From NCBI GenBank assembly GCA_022821725.1, contig JAJEDB010000004.1, forward strand, positions 1 to 37,241: a stretch of 37,241 nt of DNA, in the 5' to 3' direction. Positions 8,039-16,181 of this stretch are shown here, piece after piece. The DNA comes from Candidatus Poribacteria bacterium (GTDB lineage: Bacteria; Poribacteria; WGA-4E; WGA-3G). The notes under the pieces are model-generated. The model was not told where the DNA came from, did no database searches, and was given only the letters and a program-made list of their open reading frames with translations. Numbering within the stretch: the first letter of the stretch is position 1; each line of letters opens with the position of its first letter. The position numbers were made by a program, and so were the translations under genes.

Positions 8039-9214
8039 GTGAAACCTCTAAGTTTACCTAACCGAACCGCAAGGCACATTAGAAAAACGGTTTGCGCGCT
8101 TTTTTTCAGTGTCCTCGCGTGGATTATCGCCCCCAACTGTATTGCCCAAGAACCTTCCGTTCGCTTCATTGATGTTAATGGAGCAACCATCGCCGAGGTG
8201 ACCGCCCAACTCCAAGCAGCGCAGATTTACCTCCCCGTTGATGCCGTCAGACAGGTTTTCGATCCCGATATGGCGGATCAATACAATCATCCGCGAAAAC
8301 GACTTACCCTGAAAATCCAAGACAAGCAAATCCGTTTACAAATCGGGAACCCTATCGTCGGTATCGACCCCGGTGGGACGACACACAACCTTCCAACACC
8401 GCCGATAATCATCGCACAACAGCCGATGTTGCCCATCGCCTTTTTTACGCAACTCTTACCAGATTTCTATAATCTCGAAGCCCTCTATAATCCCAACTTG
8501 AAAAGGGTCCAGCTGAGACCCAAGGGAACATGGACCCCAACAGGGACAGATAATTCCGTGAACTGGGCAATTATCATCGACCCAGGACACGGCGGTGCAG
8601 ATGACCGTGGATGCGAAAGTAGCACAGGTCTCCTTGAGAAAGACATCGTCCTTGCACTCGCAAAACAACTCTCCTCAATCAGCAAAACGCGAGGCATACA
8701 GGTCCATCTCACACGCCAAACAGACACGAAAAAGGCGCACTTTGAACGCATTCAGGTCGCAAAACGGAACCAAGGACAACTCTTTCTCAGTCTACACTGT
8801 AATGCCTCTTTTTCACCACATGAAAAAGGAATTAAGATTTACCTCAACAATCTCAAAGGGTATCTTCGATTTCCAAGCAGTAGAGGCGGGGTTGCCCCGC
8901 CCTTACAAACAGGACAACGGTTAAAAATCCTGGCGCAAGCCGATTTTCTAAAGCAGAGCCAAGACTTCGCACACGCGTTGCAAACGGAATTGAATTTTCT
9001 AACGGAAACGCCCGTGGAAATTATCGAACTCCCACTGGTAGCGTTATCCGAAACCTATATGCCAGCGGTTCTTTTGGAACTCGGCTATCTCTCCAACGTG
9101 GAGGATTTAGAGAAATTCTCGAATGTTGAATATATCACAGGCGTTGCCGAAGCAATTGTCCGTGCTTTTCAACGATACATTTCTTCTATCAGTCCGTCTC
9201 CAAAGGAAAATTAA
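8039..9214 (+). CDS. N-acetylmuramoyl-L-alanine amidase (Amidase_3)
   Basis: A secreted zinc amidase that cleaves the peptide stem from peptidoglycan glycan chains. After a signal peptide (hydrophobic VCALFFSVLAWIIAP, cut near CIAQ-EPS) comes a beta-rich stalk resembling copper-amine-oxidase N-terminal or AMIN domains, then the catalytic domain. Zinc ligands are H184 (IDPGHGG), E200 (LLEKD) and H253 (SLHCNA); the catalytic Glu is in VLLELGYLSN. The start is uncertain: the frame is open from 7964, GTG 8039 follows GGAAAGGA, and a degenerate leader core at 8067-8074 falls inside. A GC-rich palindrome is inserted in frame near residues 280-289. The next gene encodes a GerMN protein, a common amidase partner. 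Confidence 0.88.
   Translation: MKPLSLPNRTARHIRKTVCALFFSVLAWIIAPNCIAQEPSVRFIDVNGATIAEVTAQLQAAQIYLPVDAVRQVFDPDMADQYNHPRKRLTLKIQDKQIRLQIGNPIVGIDPGGTTHNLPTPPIIIAQQPMLPIAFFTQLLPDFYNLEALYNPNLKRVQLRPKGTWTPTGTDNSVNWAIIIDPGHGGADDRGCESSTGLLEKDIVLALAKQLSSISKTRGIQVHLTRQTDTKKAHFERIQVAKRNQGQLFLSLHCNASFSPHEKGIKIYLNNLKGYLRFPSSRGGVAPPLQTGQRLKILAQADFLKQSQDFAHALQTELNFLTETPVEIIELPLVALSETYMPAVLLELGYLSNVEDLEKFSNVEYITGVAEAIVRAFQRYISSISPSPKEN
8067..8086 (+). repeat. degenerate leader core within the amidase 5' region
   Basis: CCGCAAGG (8067-8074) is followed by CACATTAGAAAA. At exactly 12 nt stands ACG in the amidase frame, one base from ATG. An ATT at 8078 in frame would give an ideal signal peptide beginning with RKTVCALFF. 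The core may be a relict that once set the start. Confidence 0.4.
8885..8901. repeat. GC-rich palindrome inserted in the amidase gene
   Basis: GGCGGGG and CCCCGCC with a TTG loop, flanked by GTAGA and CTTAC as in intergenic copies of this kind of repeat. It is translated in frame as RGGVAPP within a segment that standard Amidase_3 domains do not have, between the SLHCNA ligand and the following helix. Confidence 0.55.
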
Positions 9215-9218
9215 AAAA

Positions 9219-9809
9219 GTGAAACATAACAGGAGTGCAGGGTTTTCAAGACTTTTAGTGATATGGGGCATAACCTTGGTCCTTATCGCAGTTGGTCTCG
9301 GTATGACGCTATTTCTAATTGAACGATCAAAGCAATCGGCGATTCCAATAGCCCCACCCCCATTGCCTATCGCTGCGAATCCGTCAGACATACCCCCACC
9401 GCCACAAGAGGTCAACCTATTTCTCCTTGATCCCACTGCCCTGACGCTTGTCCCAGTTAAAATCGAACGCAGACTCCATGCCGAACTTACCAAACGCTTG
9501 CGCCAGATAGTTGCAGCACTCATTCAGGAAACACCCCCTAACTTTAGAAACACGATTCCGCGTGGAACCCTCCTGAACGGAGCCTACATCGATAGCCAAC
9601 AAACCGCATACTTGGATTTTTCAAACCATCTGACCGATGGGCATATCGGCGGGACAACAGCCGAACTTTTGACCGTCACAGCAATTCTTAAAACTGTTTT
9701 CGACGCATTTCCTGAAGAAATTAAACAGGTGCAGATTTTAATTGATGGCGAGGAAGTGAAAACCCTCGCGGGACACCTCAACCTTTCACAACCTTTACAT
9801 CTGTTTTAA
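9219..9809 (+). CDS. GerMN domain protein, membrane-anchored
   Basis: The likely start is GTG 9219, 12 nt after AAAGG in the shared AAAGGAAAATTAAAA context; the frame is open further upstream but overlaps the amidase. The 196-residue product has one membrane helix (about 11-34), a Pro-rich linker (PPPLP, PPPPQ) and a C-terminal GerMN domain, recognised by GGTTAELLTVTAILKTV and the closing LAGHLNLSQPL. GerMN domains occur in spore germination proteins and also widely in non-sporulating bacteria, often beside N-acetylmuramoyl-alanine amidases as here, which suggests a cell-envelope role. The start codon is only 4 nt beyond the amidase stop, so translation may be coupled. Confidence 0.8.
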   Translation: MKHNRSAGFSRLLVIWGITLVLIAVGLGMTLFLIERSKQSAIPIAPPPLPIAANPSDIPPPPQEVNLFLLDPTALTLVPVKIERRLHAELTKRLRQIVAALIQETPPNFRNTIPRGTLLNGAYIDSQQTAYLDFSNHLTDGHIGGTTAELLTVTAILKTVFDAFPEEIKQVQILIDGEEVKTLAGHLNLSQPLHLF

Positions 9810-9846
9810 TAGTTATCAGTGCGAAACTCTGTTCCACAGCGTTTCT

Positions 9847-9941
9847 TTCAGTCGTCGGTCATCAGTTAAAGAGGGTTTCGTTTAACAAAGGTTTCCTCTT
9901 GTAACTGATAACTGATAACTACTTCCTCTGACGACTGAAAA
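9847..9941. repeat. long imperfect palindromic element, copy 1
   Basis: The outer arms TTTCAGTCGTC (9847-9857) and GACGACTGAAA (9931-9941) are perfect. Inside are CATCAGTTA against TAACTGATAAC and a core with AGAGG/CCTCT. Part of the core (TCGTTTAACAAAGGTTTCC) is identical to the copy at 10530-10649. It fills the gap between the GerMN gene and pth. Confidence 0.65.
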
Positions 9942-9953
9942 TTATTAAAAAAT

Positions 9954-10529
9954 ATGGACACGAAAGTAAAACTTATTGTTGGACTCGGCAATCCCGGGAT
10001 ACGCTACGAGGATACCAAACATAACGTCGGTTTTCGCGTGATTGACAGCCTACAGACACGGCTCTCCGCTGGAAAGCTGCCAAGGAATTTAATTTGCAAA
10101 TCCCTCGTTATGCAGGCGACATGGCACGATCTCCCTATTATCCTTGCCAAACCGATGACATATATGAACAACAGTGGCGTCGCTGTCGCGGCACTCATCA
10201 GACAGTTCGAGATTCCTCTCTCGGAATTGTGCATTATCTATGACGATATTCACTTAGACCTCGGTGTGCTTCGGATGCGGCAGAAAGGGAGCGATGGCGG
10301 ACAAAAGGGAATGAAGTCTATTATTCAGCATTTGGGCACTACCGCATTTCCGCGCTTACGCATTGGCATCGGCGAACCCATCGGTGACTTAACCGATTAT
10401 GTCCTTACAGATTTTACAGAAGACGAAGAGATTAAAATAGCGCATACCGTCGACCGCGCCGTTGGTGCCCTTGAAACCTTCGTCAAAAATGATATTCTTA
10501 CAGCAATGAACCAATTCAACAGACGCTAA
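9954..10529 (+). CDS. pth: peptidyl-tRNA hydrolase
   Basis: A 191-residue Pth that releases tRNA from peptidyl-tRNA dropped by ribosomes. The opening VGLGNPGIRYEDTKHNVGF carries N13 and the catalytic H23. Further family residues are N72 in KPMTYMNNSG (67-75), D98 in YDDIHLDLG, and the GSDGGQKGM loop, where the usual HNG is changed to QKG. The length is standard. The start is the only sensible ATG; the upstream 12 nt are A/T-rich but without a clear SD. It closes the lolB-like/ispE/tRNA-Gln/rplY block and is isolated between two palindromic elements. Confidence 0.95.
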   Translation: MDTKVKLIVGLGNPGIRYEDTKHNVGFRVIDSLQTRLSAGKLPRNLICKSLVMQATWHDLPIILAKPMTYMNNSGVAVAALIRQFEIPLSELCIIYDDIHLDLGVLRMRQKGSDGGQKGMKSIIQHLGTTAFPRLRIGIGEPIGDLTDYVLTDFTEDEEIKIAHTVDRAVGALETFVKNDILTAMNQFNRR

Positions 10530-10649
10530 ATTGGTTGTCAGTTTTCGGTTCGGATTTTTTTTCAAAAAATCCTTTCGGTTTTCAGTGAAGAGGTATTCGT
10601 TTAACAAAGGTTTCCTCTTGTCCGACAACCGACAACTGATAACCAACAA
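10530..10649. repeat. long imperfect palindromic element, copy 2
   Basis: The left arm TTGGTTGTCAGTT (10530 on) is complementary, with few mismatches, to the right end around AACTGATAACCAACAA. A 25-nt core at 10597-10621 is shared with the element at 9878-9902. A small internal hairpin GGATTTTTT/AAAAAATCC also lies at 10554-10571 and could terminate the pth transcript. Confidence 0.6.
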
Positions 10650-10685
10650 CTATTAACTTCGAAAACCAATAGCTCCGGGAAACTG

Positions 10686-11729
10686 ATGACACATCAAATA
10701 TTCGCTTTGCCGACAGAAACTGATAAAGCCAAAGTACAAATTGCCATTGACGCTGTGATAAAAGCGATGCAACTCTGTGAGCAGGTGCAAGCTGAGATGG
10801 TATCAACAGATGCAATCCAAAAGACAGATCGAAGTCCCGTAACTGTCGCCGACTTCGGATCACAGGCACTGATATGTAAGGCAATCGGCGACGCTTTTCC
10901 TGACGACGTTATCGTCGCTGAGGAAAGCGCGCAGGCACTGAAAGAGAACGCTGCACTTTTAGAACGCGTCACAGCTTACGTGAACGGATTTTGCAAAGAT
11001 GCAGTGCCCTCGGCAGGGACCGTCTGTGAATGGATTGATCGAGGAAGGGGTGCGGTAGGACCGAACTTCTGGACACTTGACCCAATTGACGGCACGAAGG
11101 GTTTTCTGCGCCGGGATCAATACGCGATCGCCTTGGCTTATATCGTCGACGGCACAGTTCAACTCGGGGTTTTAGGCTGCCCAAACCTACCCTACCGGTT
11201 GGCGGAGGCACCCCATCACGATGATCGGGATCGTGTGACCTCCGAGAACGATGGAGCCGCAGAACACGGAGGCCTCTTTGTCGCCATCCGCGGTGAAGGC
11301 ACGCGACTCTACACGAAAACGGGGGACTTCATAGAGCACGTACACGTATCGGAAACGACCGATCGCTTCGCAGAAAGCGTCGAGTCCACGCACGGGGACA
11401 GTGATGCACACAGTCGCATCGCAAATGCCCTCGGGATTACAAAATCGCCTGTCCGCATGGACAGCCAAGCGAAGTACGGGATCGTTTCCCGTGGCGAGGC
11501 GTCGCTCTATATCCGTCTGCCGAACCCGGATTACCCGGATTACCGTGAATGCATCTGGGACCACGCTGCAGGACTTATCGTCGTGGAAGAAGCAGGCGGG
11601 ACGGTCACAGACGCGAACGGGAGTCCCCTCAACTTTTTGACAGGCAAACGGATGCATGAGAATCGAGGTATCATCGCCACCAACGGAAAGCTCCATCAAC
11701 AGGTGTTGATGGCATTAACGCAGTTGTAA
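10686..11729 (+). CDS. inositol monophosphatase-fold phosphatase, 3'(2'),5'-bisphosphate nucleotidase-like
   Basis: A 347-residue lithium-sensitive-type phosphatase. Metal ligands are visible in VAEES (E79-E80), in the signature LDPIDGTKGFLR (D132, D135) and in WDHAAG (D292). The length and the KGFLRRDQYAIALAYI context resemble plant and yeast HAL2/SAL1 and cyanobacterial CysQ-like enzymes, which remove the 3'-phosphate of PAP produced in sulfate-donor metabolism. A sugar or inositol phosphatase role is possible, since several sugar dehydrogenases surround it. The loop of about residues 110-125 is longer than in short IMPases. No sulfur-assimilation gene is seen nearby. Confidence 0.85.
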   Translation: MTHQIFALPTETDKAKVQIAIDAVIKAMQLCEQVQAEMVSTDAIQKTDRSPVTVADFGSQALICKAIGDAFPDDVIVAEESAQALKENAALLERVTAYVNGFCKDAVPSAGTVCEWIDRGRGAVGPNFWTLDPIDGTKGFLRRDQYAIALAYIVDGTVQLGVLGCPNLPYRLAEAPHHDDRDRVTSENDGAAEHGGLFVAIRGEGTRLYTKTGDFIEHVHVSETTDRFAESVESTHGDSDAHSRIANALGITKSPVRMDSQAKYGIVSRGEASLYIRLPNPDYPDYRECIWDHAAGLIVVEEAGGTVTDANGSPLNFLTGKRMHENRGIIATNGKLHQQVLMALTQL

Positions 11730-11757
11730 CAACAGCACCGAAAGGAAAATTAAAAAA

Positions 11758-12720
11758 ATGAAAGCTGGGCAAATCGTTGCACCACGTCAGATCGAAATTG
11801 TTGACATAGAACAACCGAACCTCGCCGATTACCCCGATGGCACAGTGATGATAAAAACCGTCCATAGTGCCATCTGCGGGACCGACATGCCGTCGTTCGT
11901 CCTTGAACATCCAGCGGACAGTTATCCGCTTGGACCGGGACTGTCAATTCACGAGGCAATCGGTATTGTTACAGAAAGCACATCCGACAAATTCAAGGCA
12001 GGAGACGAGGTCCTCGCGCTGCCCCGCTACATCGGTGGACTCTCAGAGTACTTCCTATCGGATGAAAGTGTTACGTTGCCGTTGACGGATTTCCCACGCA
12101 AGGACTGCATCCTAATGTCCCAACCGCTTGGCACAGTTGTTTGGGCATGTCGGAAACTGCCGAACCTCCTGAATCTCGACACCGTCGTTATCGGACAGGG
12201 ACCGATGGGGCTCCTCTTTACACATATATTGAGCAATCTCGGCGCGAAGACAGTGATTACGACAGATCTGGTCGATTTTCGACTCTCGGCCTCCAAGAAG
12301 ATGCACGCCACGCACACAATTAACGCTGCTGAGGAGGATCCCGTCGCTGTCGTTGCGGAAATTACGGAGGGCAGGATGGCGGATCTGGTTATTGAGGTTG
12401 TTGGACACCAAACGGAAACCATTAACGAGTGTCTCTCACTCCTGAAGCGCGACGGGACACTCCTCGCCTTCGGGGTACCGGACGACCAAATCTACGATTT
12501 CCATTTCGCAGATTTCTTCCGGAAAAATATTAGATTCATCGGTTCCGTTGGACCGGATGCACCGAACGACTTCCCGCTGGCGATGGACATGATTGCCCAA
12601 GGACGTTTAGATGTGTCACCCATTATTACACACCACCTCCCCTTTACAGAGGCACAACTCGGGTTCGAGATGGCACTGAACAGGAAAGACGAGGCGATTA
12701 AAATAGTTTTCGACTATTAA
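11758..12720 (+). CDS. zinc-type alcohol/polyol dehydrogenase (MDR superfamily)
   Basis: This 320-residue medium-chain dehydrogenase has the GroES-like domain with the catalytic-zinc residues C40 (ICGTD) and H65-E66 (SIHEAIG), followed by a Rossmann domain with GQGPMG at 146-151. The four-Cys structural zinc lobe typical of alcohol and sorbitol dehydrogenases is absent, and the protein is correspondingly short. The ending (LPFTEAQLGFEMALNRKDEAIKIV) matches the threonine/sorbitol dehydrogenase-like branch. The start ATG follows AAAGGAAAATTAAAAAA, a truncated leader core. Its 3' end overlaps a convergent Gfo/Idh/MocA gene by 4 nt. Substrate unknown, probably a sugar alcohol or hydroxy acid. Confidence 0.87.
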   Translation: MKAGQIVAPRQIEIVDIEQPNLADYPDGTVMIKTVHSAICGTDMPSFVLEHPADSYPLGPGLSIHEAIGIVTESTSDKFKAGDEVLALPRYIGGLSEYFLSDESVTLPLTDFPRKDCILMSQPLGTVVWACRKLPNLLNLDTVVIGQGPMGLLFTHILSNLGAKTVITTDLVDFRLSASKKMHATHTINAAEEDPVAVVAEITEGRMADLVIEVVGHQTETINECLSLLKRDGTLLAFGVPDDQIYDFHFADFFRKNIRFIGSVGPDAPNDFPLAMDMIAQGRLDVSPIITHHLPFTEAQLGFEMALNRKDEAIKIVFDY

Positions 12721-13766
12721 AGTGGCAATTCAACGGGACGTCCCTCACGACTGGACTGATAGATAGCGAGGATAATTTCAACGGCTTTGCGTCCCTCGCG
12801 TCCATCAACGAGATGCGAGGCATCGTGTTCAAGCCCATTAATGAGATTTTCCATTTGTCGTCTATGATTGGCATGGTTAATGGCTCTGGGGTCGGATGCC
12901 CCACCGCCGGTGTCTGTCCTTTGGGCGAATTTCTCTCGGATCTCCGCGTCTTCCGGGAGTTCCGGGTCGAATTCCCACGTTACAATGTCCTCCTCCGCTA
13001 AGACGACAGTCCCCTGCGTGCCGGAGATTTCAGTTTTCTTGAGCATGCCGGGGAAAGCGGCGGTTGTGCCTTCAATGACACCCAATGCCCCGTTTTCAAA
13101 TCGGAGTGCGGCGACAGCGGCATCTTCGACCTCTATCCGCTCGTGCGCTAAGGTATCGGTAAATGCTTGCACAGATTTAACGGGTCCCATAAAATACTGG
13201 AGGAGGTCAATGGCGTGGATGGACTGGTTCATGAGCGCGCCGCCGCCATCAAGATCCCACGTGCCTCGCCAACCACCACTGTCGTAATACTCTTGGGAAC
13301 GGTACCACTTGATGTAGGCATCGCCTAAGGTCAACTTGCCGAACCGTCCGCTCTCAATTGTGGATTTAACGAGTTGCGTACTCTCGGTAAAGCGGGAATT
13401 GAAGATAGCACAAAGCCGGACACCCGATGCGTCACACGCTTCAATAATCTGATCGCACCGGGGGAGCGTGATTTCCAACGGTTTTTCAACGATGACGTGT
13501 TTACCGGCTTCTGCAGCGGCGACAGCGGGTTCCAAATGCGCACCGCTCGGCGTGCAGACGCAAACGATGTCCAAGTCGTCCCGTTTGAGCATCTCCGCAT
13601 AATCGGCGTAACTGTCAACGTTGTAACGATCGGTGAGCCGTTTGGCGTTCTCAGCATCCCGTGAACTGACTGCGACGAGTTGACCGTGTTCTAATTCAGA
13701 AATTGCGGCGGAATGAAAATCTGAAATCATTCCGCACCCAATAATACCAAATCCGTAAGTCTTCAT
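12717..13766 (-). CDS. Gfo/Idh/MocA family oxidoreductase
   Basis: A 349-residue NAD(P)-dependent dehydrogenase. The start chosen at 13766 gives MKTYGFGIIGCGMIS, a canonical Rossmann opening with GCGMIS at 10-15; an open frame continues 24 codons upstream but would put a hydrophobic stretch before the Rossmann strand. EKP is at 94-96, and the C-terminal domain has the MNQSIHAIDLLQYFMG segment with the usual catalytic His. It faces a TPR protein gene with only about 50 bp between the starts, so the two share a control region. The short convergent overlap with the MDR dehydrogenase suggests both serve related sugar oxidation. Confidence 0.9.
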   Translation of the reverse strand: MKTYGFGIIGCGMISDFHSAAISELEHGQLVAVSSRDAENAKRLTDRYNVDSYADYAEMLKRDDLDIVCVCTPSGAHLEPAVAAAEAGKHVIVEKPLEITLPRCDQIIEACDASGVRLCAIFNSRFTESTQLVKSTIESGRFGKLTLGDAYIKWYRSQEYYDSGGWRGTWDLDGGGALMNQSIHAIDLLQYFMGPVKSVQAFTDTLAHERIEVEDAAVAALRFENGALGVIEGTTAAFPGMLKKTEISGTQGTVVLAEEDIVTWEFDPELPEDAEIREKFAQRTDTGGGASDPRAINHANHRRQMENLINGLEHDASHLVDGREGRKAVEIILAIYQSSREGRPVELPL

Positions 13767-13817
13767 TTTTTGAACTATGACCTCACATACCATACCTACT
13801 AAGCATGGAAAAAAATT

Positions 13818-14456
13818 ATGACTTCCAATGAAAATCAAGTTTCAGAGCACGAGTCTACAGAGGAACAAGACGCTGAGCAGACACCTACCAACAAAACTTT
13901 CAGAATCGTCTGTATGACGTTTTGCCTCACAGTGACGGTGCTGTTCCTTTGGGTCTGGCATCACCAAACCCAGTTCAACGATCACTACCGGAAAGCAACT
14001 TTCCTGATGCGCAACGGCGAAGCAAAGCAAGCGATCGAAGCGTATCAGAAGGCAATCAAAAACAAGGCGCGCACCCTCTTTTTCACCAAAGAACCCTCGG
14101 TTTACAATAATCTTGGGCAAGCCTATCTATATGACGGGCAATACGCTCCCGCCGTCGAGCACTTTAAAAAAGTGATTGCGATGGCACCGGACATCGCGGA
14201 AGGCTACGTTAACCTGACAACCGCCTATCTCCGGCAGAATTTACCAACCGACGCGCGTGAAATATGCTTACATGCCCTCCAAACTTTCCCGAAGACTGCC
14301 CTGCTTCATTACAATCTTGCGTGCGCTCACGCGTTAGAGGGTGCCTCACAAAAATCGGTAAACTCACTTACGCAAGCCGTAACACTCAACCCGGACCTCA
14401 AAGCACTCGCACAACAAGAAAGCGCGCTTAAAGGGATCGTGTCTGAACTTCCTTAA
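13818..14456 (+). CDS. membrane-anchored TPR protein
   Basis: A 212-residue protein with a polar, acidic N terminus, one membrane helix (29-47, IVCMTFCLTVTVLFLWVW) and about four tetratricopeptide units from residue 53 onward. Good TPR positions are visible in NNLGQAYLYDGQYAPAVEHF and in the next unit (GYVNLTTAYLRQN). TPR arrays mediate protein contacts; here they would be periplasmic if the N terminus is inside. There is no enzyme domain. It lies divergent from the Gfo/Idh/MocA gene and convergent with the first LamG gene. Its partner is unknown. Confidence 0.8.
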   Translation: MTSNENQVSEHESTEEQDAEQTPTNKTFRIVCMTFCLTVTVLFLWVWHHQTQFNDHYRKATFLMRNGEAKQAIEAYQKAIKNKARTLFFTKEPSVYNNLGQAYLYDGQYAPAVEHFKKVIAMAPDIAEGYVNLTTAYLRQNLPTDAREICLHALQTFPKTALLHYNLACAHALEGASQKSVNSLTQAVTLNPDLKALAQQESALKGIVSELP

Positions 14457-14483
14457 ATGCGGAGAACTACAGGCAGCACGCAC

Positions 14484-15272
14484 TTAAATCTTCAGCTTAC
14501 CCCATACCGTTGCCAATTTGCCGCGGGCAGAAACATCCAGTGTATCCTTGACGATTTTCTGGAGGTCCGCCTCAGAAAGGGCATAGTTGGCTAACATCAA
14601 CTCATCAATACGTCCTTGGAAGAAACGGGGACAACACCCGTTATTCTCGCCGCCGAACCGTAAGGGTTTATCTGCCCTACTCAGCCCCGGTCCCTTCTGT
14701 GCGATAGCGGTTCCATCGGATTCTCCGTTGATATAGAAACGGGCTTCCTTCCCATCCCAGACAATGGCAACATGGCTCCACTCTTCCGCCTTCACCTTGC
14801 CATCAGAAATATGGTAACCGGGACTACTGGTCTCATAGAAATAGTAAGCGAGCTTCCCCTCTCCAGGTTCAATTTGTAAATAATAGGTGTTCTTGTAGAA
14901 GATGGTAAATTTGTTCGCCTGATCACCCGCTGGGAGGTCATCAGGATAAACCCACGCCATCATCGTGATCGCTTCATCTATATCAATCTCATCGGAATGT
15001 GCGACCTCTATGAAATCGGCTTTACCGACCTTGCCCCCCATTTGCACAGCGTCTCCCGAAATGCCTTCAGCCCACTTGATATTGCCGGTGAATTCACCGA
15101 CCAAGCCGGCAGTTTCATCCTTCGCCTGTTTTCCTGCGCCTTCGTCGAAATGCCAGACATACAACTTCTCGCCGAGTTGTTTCACGTTACCTTTTCCACC
15201 CGCAGTATAACCCGCAAAGCAGAGAGATAGACTTAGAAAAACGCATAGCATCATCAGAATCTGGATTCTCAT
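14484..15272 (-). CDS. secreted LamG-domain protein
   Basis: A 262-residue exported protein. The signal peptide MRIQILMMLCVFLSLSLCFA ends near residue 20-22. Residues about 38-235 form a concanavalin A-like LamG_3 jelly roll: WHFDEGAG, ITMMAWVYP, WSHVAIVWDG, ARFYINGE and a closing GRIDELMLANYALSEADL. Such domains bind carbohydrate or protein at the cell surface. The last residues, KLATVWGKLKI, are nearly repeated at the end of the neighbouring LamG protein. An SD (AAAAGGAGGGA) precedes the start. It is downstream of the other LamG gene, beyond a terminator. Confidence 0.85.
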   Translation of the reverse strand: MRIQILMMLCVFLSLSLCFAGYTAGGKGNVKQLGEKLYVWHFDEGAGKQAKDETAGLVGEFTGNIKWAEGISGDAVQMGGKVGKADFIEVAHSDEIDIDEAITMMAWVYPDDLPAGDQANKFTIFYKNTYYLQIEPGEGKLAYYFYETSSPGYHISDGKVKAEEWSHVAIVWDGKEARFYINGESDGTAIAQKGPGLSRADKPLRFGGENNGCCPRFFQGRIDELMLANYALSEADLQKIVKDTLDVSARGKLATVWGKLKI

Positions 15273-15301
15273 CGGTGGTCCCTCCTTTTAGAATGAACAA
15301 A

Positions 15302-15324
15302 AGGGCGGGTCAAAACCCGCCCCT
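15302..15324 (-). terminator. rho-independent terminator
   Basis: On the minus strand GGGCGGGT and ACCCGCCC form an 8-bp GC stem with a short TTTG loop, followed by TTTTGTT. It lies after the LamG gene that starts at 16160 and before the one starting at 15272, so it would separate their transcripts. Confidence 0.6.
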
Positions 15325-15389
15325 TTCGTAAAACTTGGCAACAGGCAGGCATTGTGGCACTGCCGCTATGACAGAAAATATTGATTCAG

Positions 15390-16160
15390 TTACATTTTCA
15401 GCTTGGCCCATGTTGTGGCAAGTTTATCCTTGGGCGACACAGCAAAATAAACCCCGTTTTCCATATCCTGATTAATCTCGTCAGCGGTAAGGGCGCGGTT
15501 GTAGATGGCAACCTCATCAACCCTGCCAACCATACCGGGCAACCCGGTTTGTGCCTTACCGATACGGAAGACGACTTCAATGCTGTTAATTTCACCCTTC
15601 GGTGGCGCGAATTCGACATCCAATTTGCCGTCAATGTATTGGCGAATCATATCGCCATCATAAGTAGAAGAAACGTGATGCCATTCCTCCAAATCGGGCT
15701 TTATGGTCTGTTTATTCCGTGACCCTTTCCACCCACCGATGTTAATCCATGTCTCAATTTGCGGGGAACCGGTAAATTGCGCGCTCCACTGGAGGCAATA
15801 GCCACCGACGTTTGCCCCACTTCTACGTCCCATCAAATTAGAGTCGCCTTGGGATTCCTCAGGGAAAAACCACGCCTGAATGGTGATTTCATCGGTAATG
15901 TCGAGTTCAGGGACCGCGTCAACCTCTACAAACTGTTCGGAATCTTCAAGATGGACAGCACCGCCAATCTTACCGTCTTTCGACCAGACTGACCCTTCAA
16001 GAGTGCCTTCGATGTTATTGCCACTTATATCCGTCACCTTGCCACCCTCGTCCTCGTCGAAAGTGAAGTACAGCATGAGCGCCTTGTCATCGTTTATCGC
16101 CCACGCATCAACACTAAAACATAAGGCAATGCAGCAAAAAACTGTGATAATCGGTTTCAT
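15390..16160 (-). CDS. secreted LamG-domain protein
   Basis: A 256-residue exported paralogue of the protein at 14484. The signal peptide runs to AWA near residue 21. The jelly-roll domain is marked by LYFTFDEDEGG, ITIQAWFFPEE, EWHHVSSTYDG, IRQYIDGKLD and GRVDEVAIYNRALTADEI. The C terminus is KLATTWAKLKM, closely matching the KLATVWGKLKI of its neighbour. An AAGGAG SD precedes the ATG. A role in surface glycan or matrix binding is inferred from the fold only; there are no catalytic residues. Confidence 0.85.
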   Translation of the reverse strand: MKPIITVFCCIALCFSVDAWAINDDKALMLYFTFDEDEGGKVTDISGNNIEGTLEGSVWSKDGKIGGAVHLEDSEQFVEVDAVPELDITDEITIQAWFFPEESQGDSNLMGRRSGANVGGYCLQWSAQFTGSPQIETWINIGGWKGSRNKQTIKPDLEEWHHVSSTYDGDMIRQYIDGKLDVEFAPPKGEINSIEVVFRIGKAQTGLPGMVGRVDEVAIYNRALTADEINQDMENGVYFAVSPKDKLATTWAKLKM

Positions 16161-16181
16161 GAGAGGGAACTCCTTTTTTAT

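Noticed and set aside
12717..13838. Longer start for the middle Gfo/Idh/MocA protein
   Set aside because: The extra 24 residues precede a canonical Rossmann opening and overlap the start region of the divergent TPR gene.
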